The notes beneath the pieces are model-generated. The model saw only the letters and a program-made list of their open reading frames with translations, did not search any database and was not told the origin of the DNA. Below, piece after piece: positions 9,396 to 16,823 of a stretch of 43,972 nucleotides of DNA; the first letter of the stretch is position 1; the number at the start of each line of letters is the position of its first letter. The translations under genes and the position numbers were made by a program. The DNA is from Christensenellaceae bacterium (GTDB taxonomy: Bacteria; Bacillota; Clostridia; Christensenellales; DTU072): NCBI GenBank assembly GCA_031259085.1, contig JAIRMA010000031.1, forward strand, positions 1 through 43,972. The letters are read 5' to 3'.

Positions 9396-9656
9396 TTAGT
9401 CCTCCTTCGCACTCTTCTCTTTGCGAGATCTTTTTTTCTTTAATGCTTCCGTTGGTTCTATTGACAGACCCAGCTCGCGTTGGCGGAGTATTGTCTTTGC
9501 TCTCGCTATATCTCTTTTAGTCTGATTTAGTACCATTGGATTACTTAGTTGCTTCGCGGCCTGTGAAAATCTCAGATTAAATAATTCAGCTTTCAACTCA
9601 TTAACCTTGTTCCCAAGCTCAACATTAGTCATTTCAAAAAAATTACTTGCTTTCAT
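9396..9656 (-). CDS. rpmC: 50S ribosomal protein L29
   Basis: L29 sits at the exit tunnel near the SRP/trigger-factor site. Core features: [20 protein letters not shown] and the signature [18 protein letters not shown]. It is 86 residues, about 15-20 longer than usual, because of a basic C-terminal tail ([14 protein letters not shown]). Its start overlaps the rplP stop by 14 bases, indicating coupling. Confidence 0.96.
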   Translation of the reverse strand: MKASNFFEMTNVELGNKVNELKAELFNLRFSQAAKQLSNPMVLNQTKRDIARAKTILRQRELGLSIEPTEALKKKRSRKEKSAKED

Positions 9657-10083
9657 TATTTACCTCCGACACAATATCTGCCTTTTTTGCAAATTTTGTT
9701 TTTATTGGGAGTTTATGAGATGCTAAACGTAATGCTTCTCTTGCGATTTCTTCGGAAACTCCTTTCATTTCAAAAAGAACACGTTGTGGTTTAACTACAG
9801 CTACCCAGTATTCAGGTGCCCCTTTACCACTTCCCATTCGAGTTTCGGCAGGTTTTTTAGAAACGGGTTTATGGGGGAATATATTGACCCATACTTGTCC
9901 ACCACGTTTTATATACCGTGTCATCGCTATACGTGCAGCTTCTATCTGATTGCTAGTGATCCATGCTGGTTCTTGAGCTACTAGACCATATTCTCCATAT
10001 GCTATTACATTTCCTTTAGTAGCTTTCCCAGTCATTCGCCCGCGATGTTGCTTTCTTCTTTTTACTCTTTTAGGCATTAACAT
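9643..10083 (-). CDS. rplP: 50S ribosomal protein L16
   Basis: L16 positions tRNA in the A site of the 50S. The 146-residue protein begins [20 protein letters not shown] and has the arginine that is hydroxylated in some species within the [17 protein letters not shown] region. The first ATG lies two bases after the rpsC stop; MLMPKRVK is the usual family N-terminus, so this start was preferred over the second Met. Confidence 0.98.
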   Translation of the reverse strand: MLMPKRVKRRKQHRGRMTGKATKGNVIAYGEYGLVAQEPAWITSNQIEAARIAMTRYIKRGGQVWVNIFPHKPVSKKPAETRMGSGKGAPEYWVAVVKPQRVLFEMKGVSEEIAREALRLASHKLPIKTKFAKKADIVSEVNNESK

Positions 10084-10084
10084 T

Positions 10085-10810
10085 CTAGTCTTTACCTCCC
10101 TTTACTTTACCGAACACTTCACCTTTATATATCCAAACCTTAACACCTATGATTCCATAAGTAGTTTTAGCTTCCGCAAACCCATAGTCAATATCAGCTC
10201 TTAGTGTTTGTAATGGGATTGAACCTTCATGGTAATGTTCACTTCTTGCAATTTCAGCTCCATCTAAACGTCCAGATACCATGGTTTTTACACCCTTTGC
10301 ACCGGCTCTCATGGTTGAACCTATTGCTTGCTTCATAGCACGTCTGAAGGCTGTTCTGCGTTCTAATGCTTGTGCAATATTCTCTGCTACTAATTGGCTA
10401 TCAAGATTAGCATTCTTTATGTCTTTAATGTTTACATTGAGAGCTTTATCTTTGCCAATTATCTTTTTGATTTCTGTGTTTATAACATCAATTCCGCGTT
10501 GTGGTCTTTTTGATGTGTTTTCATTTCTCTCTTCTGTTTTGCCTTCTTCATCAGATCTGCGATTCTTGGCCATCTTACCAATTGCCACACCAGGTTTTCC
10601 ACAAAATAGATCTATGTTTATTGTGTTTGCCGCGCGTTCAATATTGATCTTTGAAATGGCTGCATCATAATAGTTTTTCTTTAAATACTCACGAATTTTA
10701 TAATCTTCTAGAATATATTTAGAGGTCATATGTTTGTTAGCATACCATTTTGAGCTCCATGGCTCAATTATTCCAACTCTAAGCCCATGCGGATTAACTT
10801 TTTGTCCCAT
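10085..10810 (-). CDS. rpsC: 30S ribosomal protein S3 with a charged insertion in the KH domain
   Basis: S3 forms the mRNA entry channel and has helicase activity with S4 and S5. The N-terminus [20 protein letters not shown] and the C-terminal [20 protein letters not shown] are normal. It is 241 residues, about 23 more than Bacillus subtilis S3 as I recall it. The extra length lies in the KH type II loop: after KPGVAIGK come about 26 polar residues (80-105, starting [12 protein letters not shown] and ending KRPQR) before the sequence resumes GIDVINTEI. On each side the alignment to a normal S3 is gap-free. The reading frame is intact. Confidence 0.97.
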   Translation of the reverse strand: MGQKVNPHGLRVGIIEPWSSKWYANKHMTSKYILEDYKIREYLKKNYYDAAISKINIERAANTINIDLFCGKPGVAIGKMAKNRRSDEEGKTEERNENTSKRPQRGIDVINTEIKKIIGKDKALNVNIKDIKNANLDSQLVAENIAQALERRTAFRRAMKQAIGSTMRAGAKGVKTMVSGRLDGAEIARSEHYHEGSIPLQTLRADIDYGFAEAKTTYGIIGVKVWIYKGEVFGKVKGGKD

Positions 10811-10826
10811 TTGAATCTATCTCCTG

Positions 10827-11231
10827 TTATTCCTTATTCGTAGTTTTGTCATATGTGTCAAGCTTAATGGTTATATGACTAGTGCGTTTCAAAATTCGAT
10901 TGCCTCGGCCCTTAGCACGTGGCATCATTCTTTTGAGTGTAGGGCCTTGATCAGCAAAACATTCACTTAAATACAAACTATCAACATCATAGCCTTTGTT
11001 GTTTTCAGCGTTTGCTGCTGCTGATTTTAAAAGTTTTAAAACAGGTTCGCAAGATGATTTGTTGAGAGTATTTAGGAGCGCTACGGCTTCTGGATAATAT
11101 TTACCTCTTATAACATCCAACACAGACCTCACCTTATATGGTGATATCCTTATGTTTTTTGCTATAGCGTACGGTCTTTTATCACGTGTTGCTTCTAGTA
11201 TCTCAGACTTCTTTTTAGTTCTAGTAGCCAT
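10827..11231 (-). CDS. rplV: 50S ribosomal protein L22
   Basis: L22 lines the exit tunnel; its beta-hairpin is a macrolide-resistance site. Core pieces are AKNIRISPYKVRSVLDVIRG, AAANAENNKGYDVDSLYL, and GPTLKRMMPRAKGRGNRILK. The protein is 134 residues, roughly 20 more than usual, mainly from an N-terminal stretch (MATRTKKKSEILEATRDKRP) ahead of the family start. A GGAGG-type site precedes the first ATG. Confidence 0.97.
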   Translation of the reverse strand: MATRTKKKSEILEATRDKRPYAIAKNIRISPYKVRSVLDVIRGKYYPEAVALLNTLNKSSCEPVLKLLKSAAANAENNKGYDVDSLYLSECFADQGPTLKRMMPRAKGRGNRILKRTSHITIKLDTYDKTTNKE

Positions 11232-11240
11232 ATTAACCTC

Positions 11241-11519
11241 CTACCTCTTAGATGTAGTTTTGCCACCTGCATGTCCACGAAATGTGCGTGTTGGTGCAAA
11301 CTCACCTAACTTAAGACCAACCATATCTTCAGTTATATAAACTGGAACATGCTTTCTTCCATCATGAACAGAAAATGTATGCCCTACAAACTCTGGAAAT
11401 ATTGTTGAGGCGCGTGACCATGTTTTTATAGGTCTCTTTTCGCCTTTGGCATTCATAGTTATTACTTTCTTAATCAGGCTTTCAGCAACGAATGGCCCTT
11501 TCTTAACCGATCTACTCAT
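11241..11519 (-). CDS. rpsS: 30S ribosomal protein S19
   Basis: S19 is a head protein of the 30S that pairs with S13. The 92-residue sequence begins [19 protein letters not shown] and has [20 protein letters not shown] and [18 protein letters not shown]. Standard length and neighbours. Confidence 0.98.
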   Translation of the reverse strand: MSRSVKKGPFVAESLIKKVITMNAKGEKRPIKTWSRASTIFPEFVGHTFSVHDGRKHVPVYITEDMVGLKLGEFAPTRTFRGHAGGKTTSKR

Positions 11520-11529
11520 TTAAAATCTC

Positions 11530-12357
11530 CTAATTAATCCTTTTAATTATGAACTTATTAGACGGCTTCTTTTTATTGCGCGTCTTATATCCAAGAGCAG
11601 GTTTGCCCCATGGAGTGACAGGTGTTGACATACCGATAGGAGATTTACCCTCGCCGCCACCATGTGGGTGATCGCATGGATTCATAACAACACCACGCAC
11701 AGTTGGTTTAATTCCCATGTGACGCTTTCTTCCAGCCTTTCCTAAACTCACTAATTCATATTCCAAATTTCCGACCTGTCCAATAGTTGCTTTGCATTGC
11801 AATGGAACATATCTCATTTCTCCAGAAGGCATTCGCAAAGTTGCTTTATTTCCTTCCTTTGCCATAAGTTGTGCGGCCCCACCCGCAGCGCGAGCTATTT
11901 GCCCGCCACGTTTAGGATACATCTCAATATTATGGATCATAGTGCCATCTGGGATGTCTGCAAGCTTTAAAGCATTGCCTACTTTAATATCAGCTGTCGG
12001 TCCTGTCATGACAGAATCACCAACCTTTAAGCCTACTGGTGATAAAATATATCTCTTTTCACCATCAGCATAGCACAATAATGCAATGTTTGCAGATCTA
12101 TTAGGATCATATTGAATTGAGGCTACCTTCGCTGGAATCCCTTCTTTATCACGTTTGAAATCTATGATTCGGTATTTGTTACGATTGCCACCACCAATAT
12201 GTCTGACTGTTATTCTACCTGTATTATTCCGACCACCACTTTTGTTCTTGCTTACCAACAAACTCCTCTCGGGTTTGTCTGAGGTTATTTCAGAATAATC
12301 TAATACACTCATATTGCGTCTAGCAGGCGATGTTGGTTTGTACCGTATAATTGCCAT
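11530..12357 (-). CDS. rplB: 50S ribosomal protein L2
   Basis: L2 is required for subunit association and peptidyl transfer. The 275-residue protein begins [18 protein letters not shown] and has the highly conserved C-terminal block [19 protein letters not shown], including the histidine essential for activity. It lies between rplW and rpsS. Confidence 0.98.
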   Translation of the reverse strand: MAIIRYKPTSPARRNMSVLDYSEITSDKPERSLLVSKNKSGGRNNTGRITVRHIGGGNRNKYRIIDFKRDKEGIPAKVASIQYDPNRSANIALLCYADGEKRYILSPVGLKVGDSVMTGPTADIKVGNALKLADIPDGTMIHNIEMYPKRGGQIARAAGGAAQLMAKEGNKATLRMPSGEMRYVPLQCKATIGQVGNLEYELVSLGKAGRKRHMGIKPTVRGVVMNPCDHPHGGGEGKSPIGMSTPVTPWGKPALGYKTRNKKKPSNKFIIKRIN

Positions 12358-12366
12358 CTTATCCTC

Positions 12367-12669
12367 CTATGACAAGCTTTCGAAAAATTCGATAGCTTTG
12401 CTATTATCAGTAAGCGTTACGTATGCTTTCTTGTAAGATGTTGTGCGTCCTTCGTATTTGCCACGTCGCTTTATTTTCCCTGTTACTCTAAGAGTATTTA
12501 CTTTAGCTACTTCCACACCAAATATAGTCTCTACAGCTATTTTTATTTGGTTCTTAGTAGCATTTTTAACTACTCTGAAAGCATAGCGCTTTGATTGAAA
12601 CTGACTATAACACTTCTCAGTTAAAATCGGTTTTTCAATAATGTCATATAAATTTTCAACTAAATTCAT
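12367..12669 (-). CDS. rplW: 50S ribosomal protein L23
   Basis: L23 is the tunnel-exit docking site for trigger factor and SRP. The start MNLVENLYDIIEKPILTEK gives 100 residues, the usual length. A longer reading frame exists upstream but lies inside rplD; the chosen ATG has a GGAGG site and overlaps the rplD stop by one base (TAATG). Core motifs: YAFRVVKNATKNQIKIAVE and VNTLRVTGKIKRRGK. Confidence 0.97.
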   Translation of the reverse strand: MNLVENLYDIIEKPILTEKCYSQFQSKRYAFRVVKNATKNQIKIAVETIFGVEVAKVNTLRVTGKIKRRGKYEGRTTSYKKAYVTLTDNSKAIEFFESLS

Positions 12670-13292
12670 TATGCATACACCTCCAACAATCTGTTGATGG
12701 CGTCTTCTGTGAACACGCACTTGCCAGCGCGTACTATGTCATAGACATTGATTAATTGAATATCAAAAGCGTTGAATTCTTGTAAATTGCTTGATGCTCT
12801 CTTTATATCCTCACCAACTCCATCTAAATACAGTTGAATTTTCTTTTCAAGTCCCAATTTGTTCAGAATATTAACTATCTGTTTTGTCTTGGGTTGTTCG
12901 ATTTCAAAAGACTTTAAAACGATTATATCTCCATCACTAAGTTTCTTGCTCAATGCTATAAACAGTGCTATCGTCTTCATTCTTTTATTGATTTTCTTAG
13001 TAAAATCTCTTGGTTTTGGTGCAAATACAACGCCACCTTTTATCCATTGTGGAGCCCTTATGCTACCCTGTCTAGCTCTACCTGTACCTTTTTGTCTCCA
13101 CGGTTTTGCTCCACCGCCTCTAACTTCAGTCCTAGTTAGTGTACTCTTTGTTCCTTGCCTTTTGTTAGCAAGTTGAGCTACTACTACTTGATGAACAAGT
13201 GGACCATTATACTCTAATCCAAAAATGTCTTCTGGGAGTTCTATTTCATTAACTTTTTCAGCTTTTGTATTTAATACATCTACTTTTATCAT
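12669..13292 (-). CDS. rplD: 50S ribosomal protein L4
   Basis: L4 lines the tunnel constriction and, in some bacteria, autoregulates the S10 operon. The 207-residue protein has the tunnel loop signature TRTEVRGGGAKPWRQKGTGR followed by ARQGSIRAPQWIKGGVVFAP. The length is normal. Whether it acts on the long leader upstream of rpsJ here is unknown. Confidence 0.98.
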   Translation of the reverse strand: MIKVDVLNTKAEKVNEIELPEDIFGLEYNGPLVHQVVVAQLANKRQGTKSTLTRTEVRGGGAKPWRQKGTGRARQGSIRAPQWIKGGVVFAPKPRDFTKKINKRMKTIALFIALSKKLSDGDIIVLKSFEIEQPKTKQIVNILNKLGLEKKIQLYLDGVGEDIKRASSNLQEFNAFDIQLINVYDIVRAGKCVFTEDAINRLLEVYA

Positions 13293-13308
13293 TTCGCGGC
13301 CTCCTTAA

Positions 13309-14001
13309 TTATTTCTTTCCAGCGGCTGCAGTTGTCTTTGGTTCTTTAAACCATTTGGACCCCTTCTTTACTCGCTTGACTGTTTGCTTTACTGCGACGG
13401 TACAGCCATTTGGTCCTGGAATACCACCTGCTATAAAAATGAGATTGCGATTTGCATCAATTTTTACTATTTCAAGATTCTGAATTGTTACTTGTTCATT
13501 ACCATATTGTCCAGGCATCTTTTTATTCTTAAAAACTCTGCTTGGGGTGCTGTTAGCACCTAAAGAACCAACACCACGATGATAACCAGATCCGTGTGCT
13601 TTGGGCCCACAATGCGTGTTCCATCTTTTAATTGTGCCGCTAAATCCGCGCCCTTTTGTTTTGCCGGTTACATCAACTTTGTCACCTTTTTTGAATATTT
13701 CACAACTAATGACATCACCTACTTTATAGCTCTCACAATTTGATAGTCTAAACTCTTTTAATAACTTATGCGCTACTATGCCAGCCTTCTTAAATTGACC
13801 ATTGTCTGGATTGGTGAGTTTCTTTTGAGATGTTACTTTTTTATACGCAATCTTAACAGCTGAATAGCCATCTTTTTCGATTGACTTTAATTGAACAACA
13901 GGGCATGGACCAGCTTCAACAATAGATACTGGTATTACAGTACCGTCAGTTGTGAAAATCTGGCTCATTCCTAATTTCTTACCTAGTATAGCTTTTTCCA
14001 T
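13309..14001 (-). CDS. rplC: 50S ribosomal protein L3
   Basis: L3 reaches into the peptidyl transferase centre and helps start 50S assembly. The chosen start (second of two adjacent ATGs) gives MEKAILGKKLGMSQIF, the usual family N-terminus, with AGGAG five bases upstream; the frame is open further upstream but overlaps the rpsJ end. Motifs: KGRGFSGTIKRWNTHCGPKA and GSLGANSTPSRVFKNKKMPG. At 230 residues it is about 20 longer than usual because of a basic C-terminal tail. Confidence 0.96.
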   Translation of the reverse strand: MEKAILGKKLGMSQIFTTDGTVIPVSIVEAGPCPVVQLKSIEKDGYSAVKIAYKKVTSQKKLTNPDNGQFKKAGIVAHKLLKEFRLSNCESYKVGDVISCEIFKKGDKVDVTGKTKGRGFSGTIKRWNTHCGPKAHGSGYHRGVGSLGANSTPSRVFKNKKMPGQYGNEQVTIQNLEIVKIDANRNLIFIAGGIPGPNGCTVAVKQTVKRVKKGSKWFKEPKTTAAAGKK

Positions 14002-14020
14002 CATTGCTCCTCGCTCCCCT

Positions 14021-14329
14021 TTATAACTTGATTTGAATATCAACGCCTGCTGGCAAATCGAGTTTCATTAAAGATTCAACAGTCTTAGTTGAACAATTAT
14101 ATATGTCAACTAAGCGTTTGTGAGTTCTCATTTCAAATTGCTCACGACTGTCCTTATGTTTGAATGGAGACCTTAATATTGTAATTACCTCCCTCTCAGT
14201 AGGTAACGGAATAGGACCAGAAATGCTCGCGCCTGATCGAGTTGCCGCATCGACAATCTTCTCACAAGATGCGTCGATCAAATAATGATCGTATGCTTTT
14301 AACTTTATCCTAATTTTCTGACTTGCCAT
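14021..14329 (-). CDS. rpsJ: 30S ribosomal protein S10
   Basis: S10 is a 30S head protein and, as NusE, a transcription antitermination factor. The 102-residue protein begins [20 protein letters not shown] and has [20 protein letters not shown] and the signature [16 protein letters not shown]. The ATG has a GGAGG site. It is the first gene of the superoperon. Confidence 0.98.
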   Translation of the reverse strand: MASQKIRIKLKAYDHYLIDASCEKIVDAATRSGASISGPIPLPTEREVITILRSPFKHKDSREQFEMRTHKRLVDIYNCSTKTVESLMKLDLPAGVDIQIKL

Positions 14330-14666
14330 TGATATTCAACCTCCAGGCAGTTTACTTTGACTCAAAACGTTTAAACTCATCGTTTATGCTTAAGAAATTA
14401 TCATGATCTATTTCAAAAACGATGCATTTTTATTAAGAATTGAGATGTTTTTAAGCTTTTTAAAGACAAAATTGTCTGATTTGATCTATTTTGCTTTACC
14501 ACTCACCCGCGTGTGTCGCGAGTCCCTTTTAATAAACGGCGTAACCGCCGTAAAACTTGGATCTTGATAGTATTCCTGAATTAACGCCGAAAACTAGTAA
14601 ACCAGTTTTAATATCAACGCAATATTCTGAATTTCACGCTTAAAAAATAACACTCTCAAAACGTGC
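14330..14666 (-). promoter_or_regulatory. Long, structured leader of the S10 operon
   Basis: From the predicted transcription start (~14666) to rpsJ is about 337 bases without a gene. Read on the minus strand it holds a compact hairpin ACGGCG-GTTA-CGCCGT (14551-14536) followed by a weak U-rich run, then a second GC-rich hairpin region (14523-14501: CGCG/CGCG with flanking ACT/AGT), and a third AT-richer one (AGACA/TGTCT, near 14463-14476). This arrangement is compatible with attenuation or ribosomal-protein feedback. No established S10-leader family was recognised by eye. Confidence 0.5.
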
Positions 14667-14672
14667 TTGACT

Positions 14673-14702
14673 ATTTTAACAAATAAATAAATACTGTGTC
14701 AA
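14673..14702 (-). promoter_or_regulatory. Promoter of the S10-spc-alpha operon
   Basis: Minus-strand TTGACA (14702-14697), 18-base spacer, TAAAAT (14678-14673). The -35 box is a perfect sigma-A consensus and the -10 has five of six bases. It is the best candidate upstream of rpsJ. It faces away from the tRNA-Lys promoter. Confidence 0.75.
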
Positions 14703-14910
14703 ACAAAATAACACTGATTTTCAATAAAATTTAAAATATTTATATAATCTTCTGTCGCTTTTAGGCAATTCATTATAATTAGTGCTTTTTTGATTAACTT
14801 TTATACCACAACTTAATATGTTGTGTGTTTGTTCTCCTAAAACATGCGCAGTCTTTGCAATGTTTTGGACCTGTTAAATTCTATTTTCTTAAAGTTTGAG
14901 ACTTTTTTAT

Positions 14911-14940
14911 TTGCTTTTTAATATATTGTTGTGATAACAT
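14911..14940 (+). promoter_or_regulatory. Promoter of tRNA-Lys
   Basis: TTGCTT (14911-14916), 18-base spacer, TAACAT (14935-14940). Predicted start ~14947, 27 bases before the mature tRNA. Between this and the S10 promoter (14703-14910) I see only a short hairpin, CACAAC/GTTGTG near 14808-14826, and no gene. Confidence 0.55.
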
Positions 14941-14973
14941 ATTGTTCATGGTTCAAAAAATGTTTTGATCCTT

Positions 14974-15049
14974 GCGCCTCTAGCTCAGTTGGTAGAGCAA
15001 CTGACTCTTAATCAGTGGGTCCAGGGTTCGAGTCCCTGGAGGCGCACCA
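14974..15049 (+). tRNA. tRNA-Lys (anticodon CTT)
   Basis: The acceptor stem GCGCCTC pairs perfectly with GAGGCGC (15039-15045). The D-arm has GCTCAGTTGGTAGAGC. The anticodon arm is ACTGA-CTCTTAA-TCAGT with anticodon CTT at 15007-15009, reading AAG. The T-arm has GGTTCGAGTCC. The CCA end (15047-15049) is encoded. Confidence 0.97.
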
Positions 15050-15057
15050 AAGTAACT

Positions 15058-15106
15058 ACCATCTCATTGATACAAGAAATTGTAGCGATAGATGGTTTTT
15101 TATTTT
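15058..15106 (+). terminator. Terminator of tRNA-Lys
   Basis: A long hairpin: ACCATCT (15058-15064) pairs with AGATGGT (15090-15096), and within it ATTG/CGAT and TACAA/TTGTA close a GAAA tetraloop, followed by a T-rich run (TTTTTTATTTT). It starts nine bases after the tRNA. An open reading frame that begins inside this hairpin is therefore not expected to be translated from that point. Confidence 0.85.
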
Positions 15107-15129
15107 AAGCAGAACGACTTGATTACAAG

Positions 15130-15337
15130 GAGTTTTAGGCGCATCGGACGGGTGGTTGTGTGCCGTGTGCTGCGTCCATCATCATCGCGCACAACCCTCC
15201 GAGTAGAACGCTCGATATCAGAGAAAGGACAGAGAAGTGACGAACGCATCAAAAAAGCTGGGGAACTTATGGGAATCCCACTCGATGACCACATAATCAT
15301 CGCAAGCGACGATTATGTGAGTGTCACATTGAGAAGG
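15130..15337 (+). pseudogene. Remnant of RadC (JAB-domain) gene, frameshifted
   Basis: The end of a RadC protein is recognisable in two frames. One frame reads AASIIIAHNPPS, matching the JAMM core of RadC, where HNHPSG is usual; the second metal-binding His has become Pro. The next part, in a different frame, reads DERIKKAGELMGIPLDDHII and then IASDDYVSV, matching the RadC C-terminus. The N-terminal half and a proper start are missing. Base composition is clearly richer in G+C than the neighbouring genes. Boundaries are approximate. Confidence 0.7.
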
Positions 15338-15366
15338 TATAGAATAATGCACAGGAGGACAACCAC

Positions 15367-16506
15367 TTGATATTCGGACAAGAATCCGAGATTCTTGAAT
15401 TCAAGAAGACAACGGCGGAGACCAAAGACGCCGTGACCGATGTCGTTGCCATTTTGAACAAGCACCAGCGTGGTGAACTTTATTTTGGCATCAAGAACGA
15501 TGGCGTGGTGGTCGGACAAACGGTGTCGGGCTCGACGCTTCGGAACGTCAGTCGTGCTCTGACTGAGAACATCAAACCACAGATATATCCGACGGTTGAG
15601 ATGGTCAACATTGACTGCAAGGACTGCATTCGGGTACAGTTCGAGGGCAACAACTTGCCATATTTTGCTTATGGCAAAGCCTACTTTCGCGTAGCTGACG
15701 AGTGCAAGCAGCTATCCCCTACAGAATTGGAAAGTTACTTTAAAAAAAAGCGGTGTTTGGTATCGCCTTGGGACTCATCACCATCGGGGAGGACGGCTGA
15801 GGACATCAACACCAACTTCCTTCGCTCATACATAAAGAAAGCAAACGACGGCGGCAGGCTCAAATATAAATTCACGAATCGCGATGATATCCTGAGACGC
15901 CTTGACTTGATGGACGGTGATGAGCCAAACAACACGGCTGTGGCCATGTTCGGCAAAAATGCCCCGTTTGAAATCCAGATGGCCGTGTTTGCGACCGACG
16001 TCAAGCATACATTTATCGATATCGATAGGGCACGTGGCACGATTGGGCAGCTTGTAGATATCGGAGAGAGGTATGTCCAGCAAAATATCCGATGGCGCGT
16101 CGTACGGGATGGATCTCCAGAGCGCACAGAGATTCCCGAGGTCCCGATATGTGCCGTTCGCGAGGCTCTTTTGAACAGTTATGCACACAGAGATGCGAGC
16201 ATCCCTCAAATTAACGAAGTAGCAGTTTACAGTAACCGCATCGAGATATACAATCCAGGCAGGTTTCCTGAAGGCTTGACTCCAGAGGATTTCATCAAGA
16301 GTTCTGAAAAGCCAGTGCATCGAAATCCGCTTCTTGCACAAATCCTATACTATTCAAAAGACATTGAGAGCTTTGGAACGGGGCTAAGGTTGATAGCGAA
16401 TGAGTGCGAAGCAGCTGGGGTGAGGTATGGATTCCGATGCGGCAAGCTGGGCTTCACTGTCATCTTCTACCGCACTGAGATATCTGGTCTTGGACGCGAC
16501 TTGTAA
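15367..16506 (+). CDS. AlbA_2 / HATPase_c_4 protein (Schlafen-type putative DNA-binding ATPase)
   Basis: The N-terminal ~125 residues match the AlbA_2 (Schlafen AlbA) domain: ESEILEFKKTTAETKDAV, GELYFGIKNDGVVVGQ, YFRVADECKQLSPTELE. The C-terminal part matches HATPase_c_4, with CAVREALLNSYAHRD, VYSNRIEIYNPGRFPEGL, HRNPLLAQILYY and IESFGTGLRLI. The start is a TTG with AGGAGG eight bases upstream (15353-15358); it overlaps the TGA that closes the adjacent radC-derived frame, so the two were probably coupled once. Codon use and G+C differ sharply from neighbouring genes, indicating transfer. Some family members are called RecG-like or transcriptional regulators; the true function is unknown. Confidence 0.85.
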   Translation: MIFGQESEILEFKKTTAETKDAVTDVVAILNKHQRGELYFGIKNDGVVVGQTVSGSTLRNVSRALTENIKPQIYPTVEMVNIDCKDCIRVQFEGNNLPYFAYGKAYFRVADECKQLSPTELESYFKKKRCLVSPWDSSPSGRTAEDINTNFLRSYIKKANDGGRLKYKFTNRDDILRRLDLMDGDEPNNTAVAMFGKNAPFEIQMAVFATDVKHTFIDIDRARGTIGQLVDIGERYVQQNIRWRVVRDGSPERTEIPEVPICAVREALLNSYAHRDASIPQINEVAVYSNRIEIYNPGRFPEGLTPEDFIKSSEKPVHRNPLLAQILYYSKDIESFGTGLRLIANECEAAGVRYGFRCGKLGFTVIFYRTEISGLGRDL

Positions 16507-16517
16507 GAGGTCCATCG

Positions 16518-16583
16518 GTTGATTACATCGAATTCGTGACCGAGCAGATCAGAGATTGCGGCGCGGGTAGCATGGGTCACCTA
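16518..16583 (+). pseudogene. Possible fragment of a TfoX N-terminal domain gene
   Basis: One frame just after the AlbA_2 gene reads VDYIEFVTEQIRDCGAGSMG. This resembles the first helix of TfoX-N proteins (a Y-x-E-F/Y-V-x-E-Q-I/L pattern), after which similarity stops. There is no start codon with a ribosome site. The composition is GC-rich like the preceding gene. The match is short and could be chance. Confidence 0.25.
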
Positions 16584-16751
16584 CTGCCTATACTAATAGG
16601 ATTCAGTTGCAATCGCAATCTGAGGAATCAACAGTCAAACGATTCGCTTGAAATTGTTTATCCACAGGGGTAATTGTTCGACTGTTTGTTGGCAGGAGTG
16701 TACATTGTGTCGTTTTGTGATAGATTAGCCAAATTTTTTCATGCAACAAAT
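16584..16751. other. Gene-free stretch at the right end of the GC-rich patch
   Basis: Composition drops from GC-rich to AT-rich between about 16620 and 16740, marking the right edge of the foreign patch. I found no second copy of the tRNA-Lys 3' end that could be an attachment site, and no supported gene. Confidence 0.5.
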
Positions 16752-16788
16752 AAAAGTCGATCACTCATTATTGAATGATCGACTTTTT
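16752..16788. terminator. Bidirectional terminator between the AlbA_2 gene and nifJ
   Basis: AAAAGTCGATCA (16752-16763) pairs with TGATCGACTTTT (16776-16787). One C-A mismatch and three more pairs close a TTAT loop. Runs of A on the left and T on the right let it work in both directions, fitting the convergent genes on either side. Confidence 0.9.
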
Positions 16789-16823
16789 GCTTTGCTTAGA
16801 ATACCATGCGTGTTTTATGAATG

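Noticed and set aside
15092-15370. A 92-residue ORF read as an intact gene
   Set aside because: Its first codons lie inside the tRNA-Lys terminator hairpin and the radC similarity changes frame within it, so it is a remnant rather than a gene.
16507-16823. A possible attR copy of the tRNA-Lys 3' end at the right border of the GC-rich patch
   Set aside because: I searched by eye for the T-arm and acceptor sequence and found no second copy, so integration at the tRNA is unproven.
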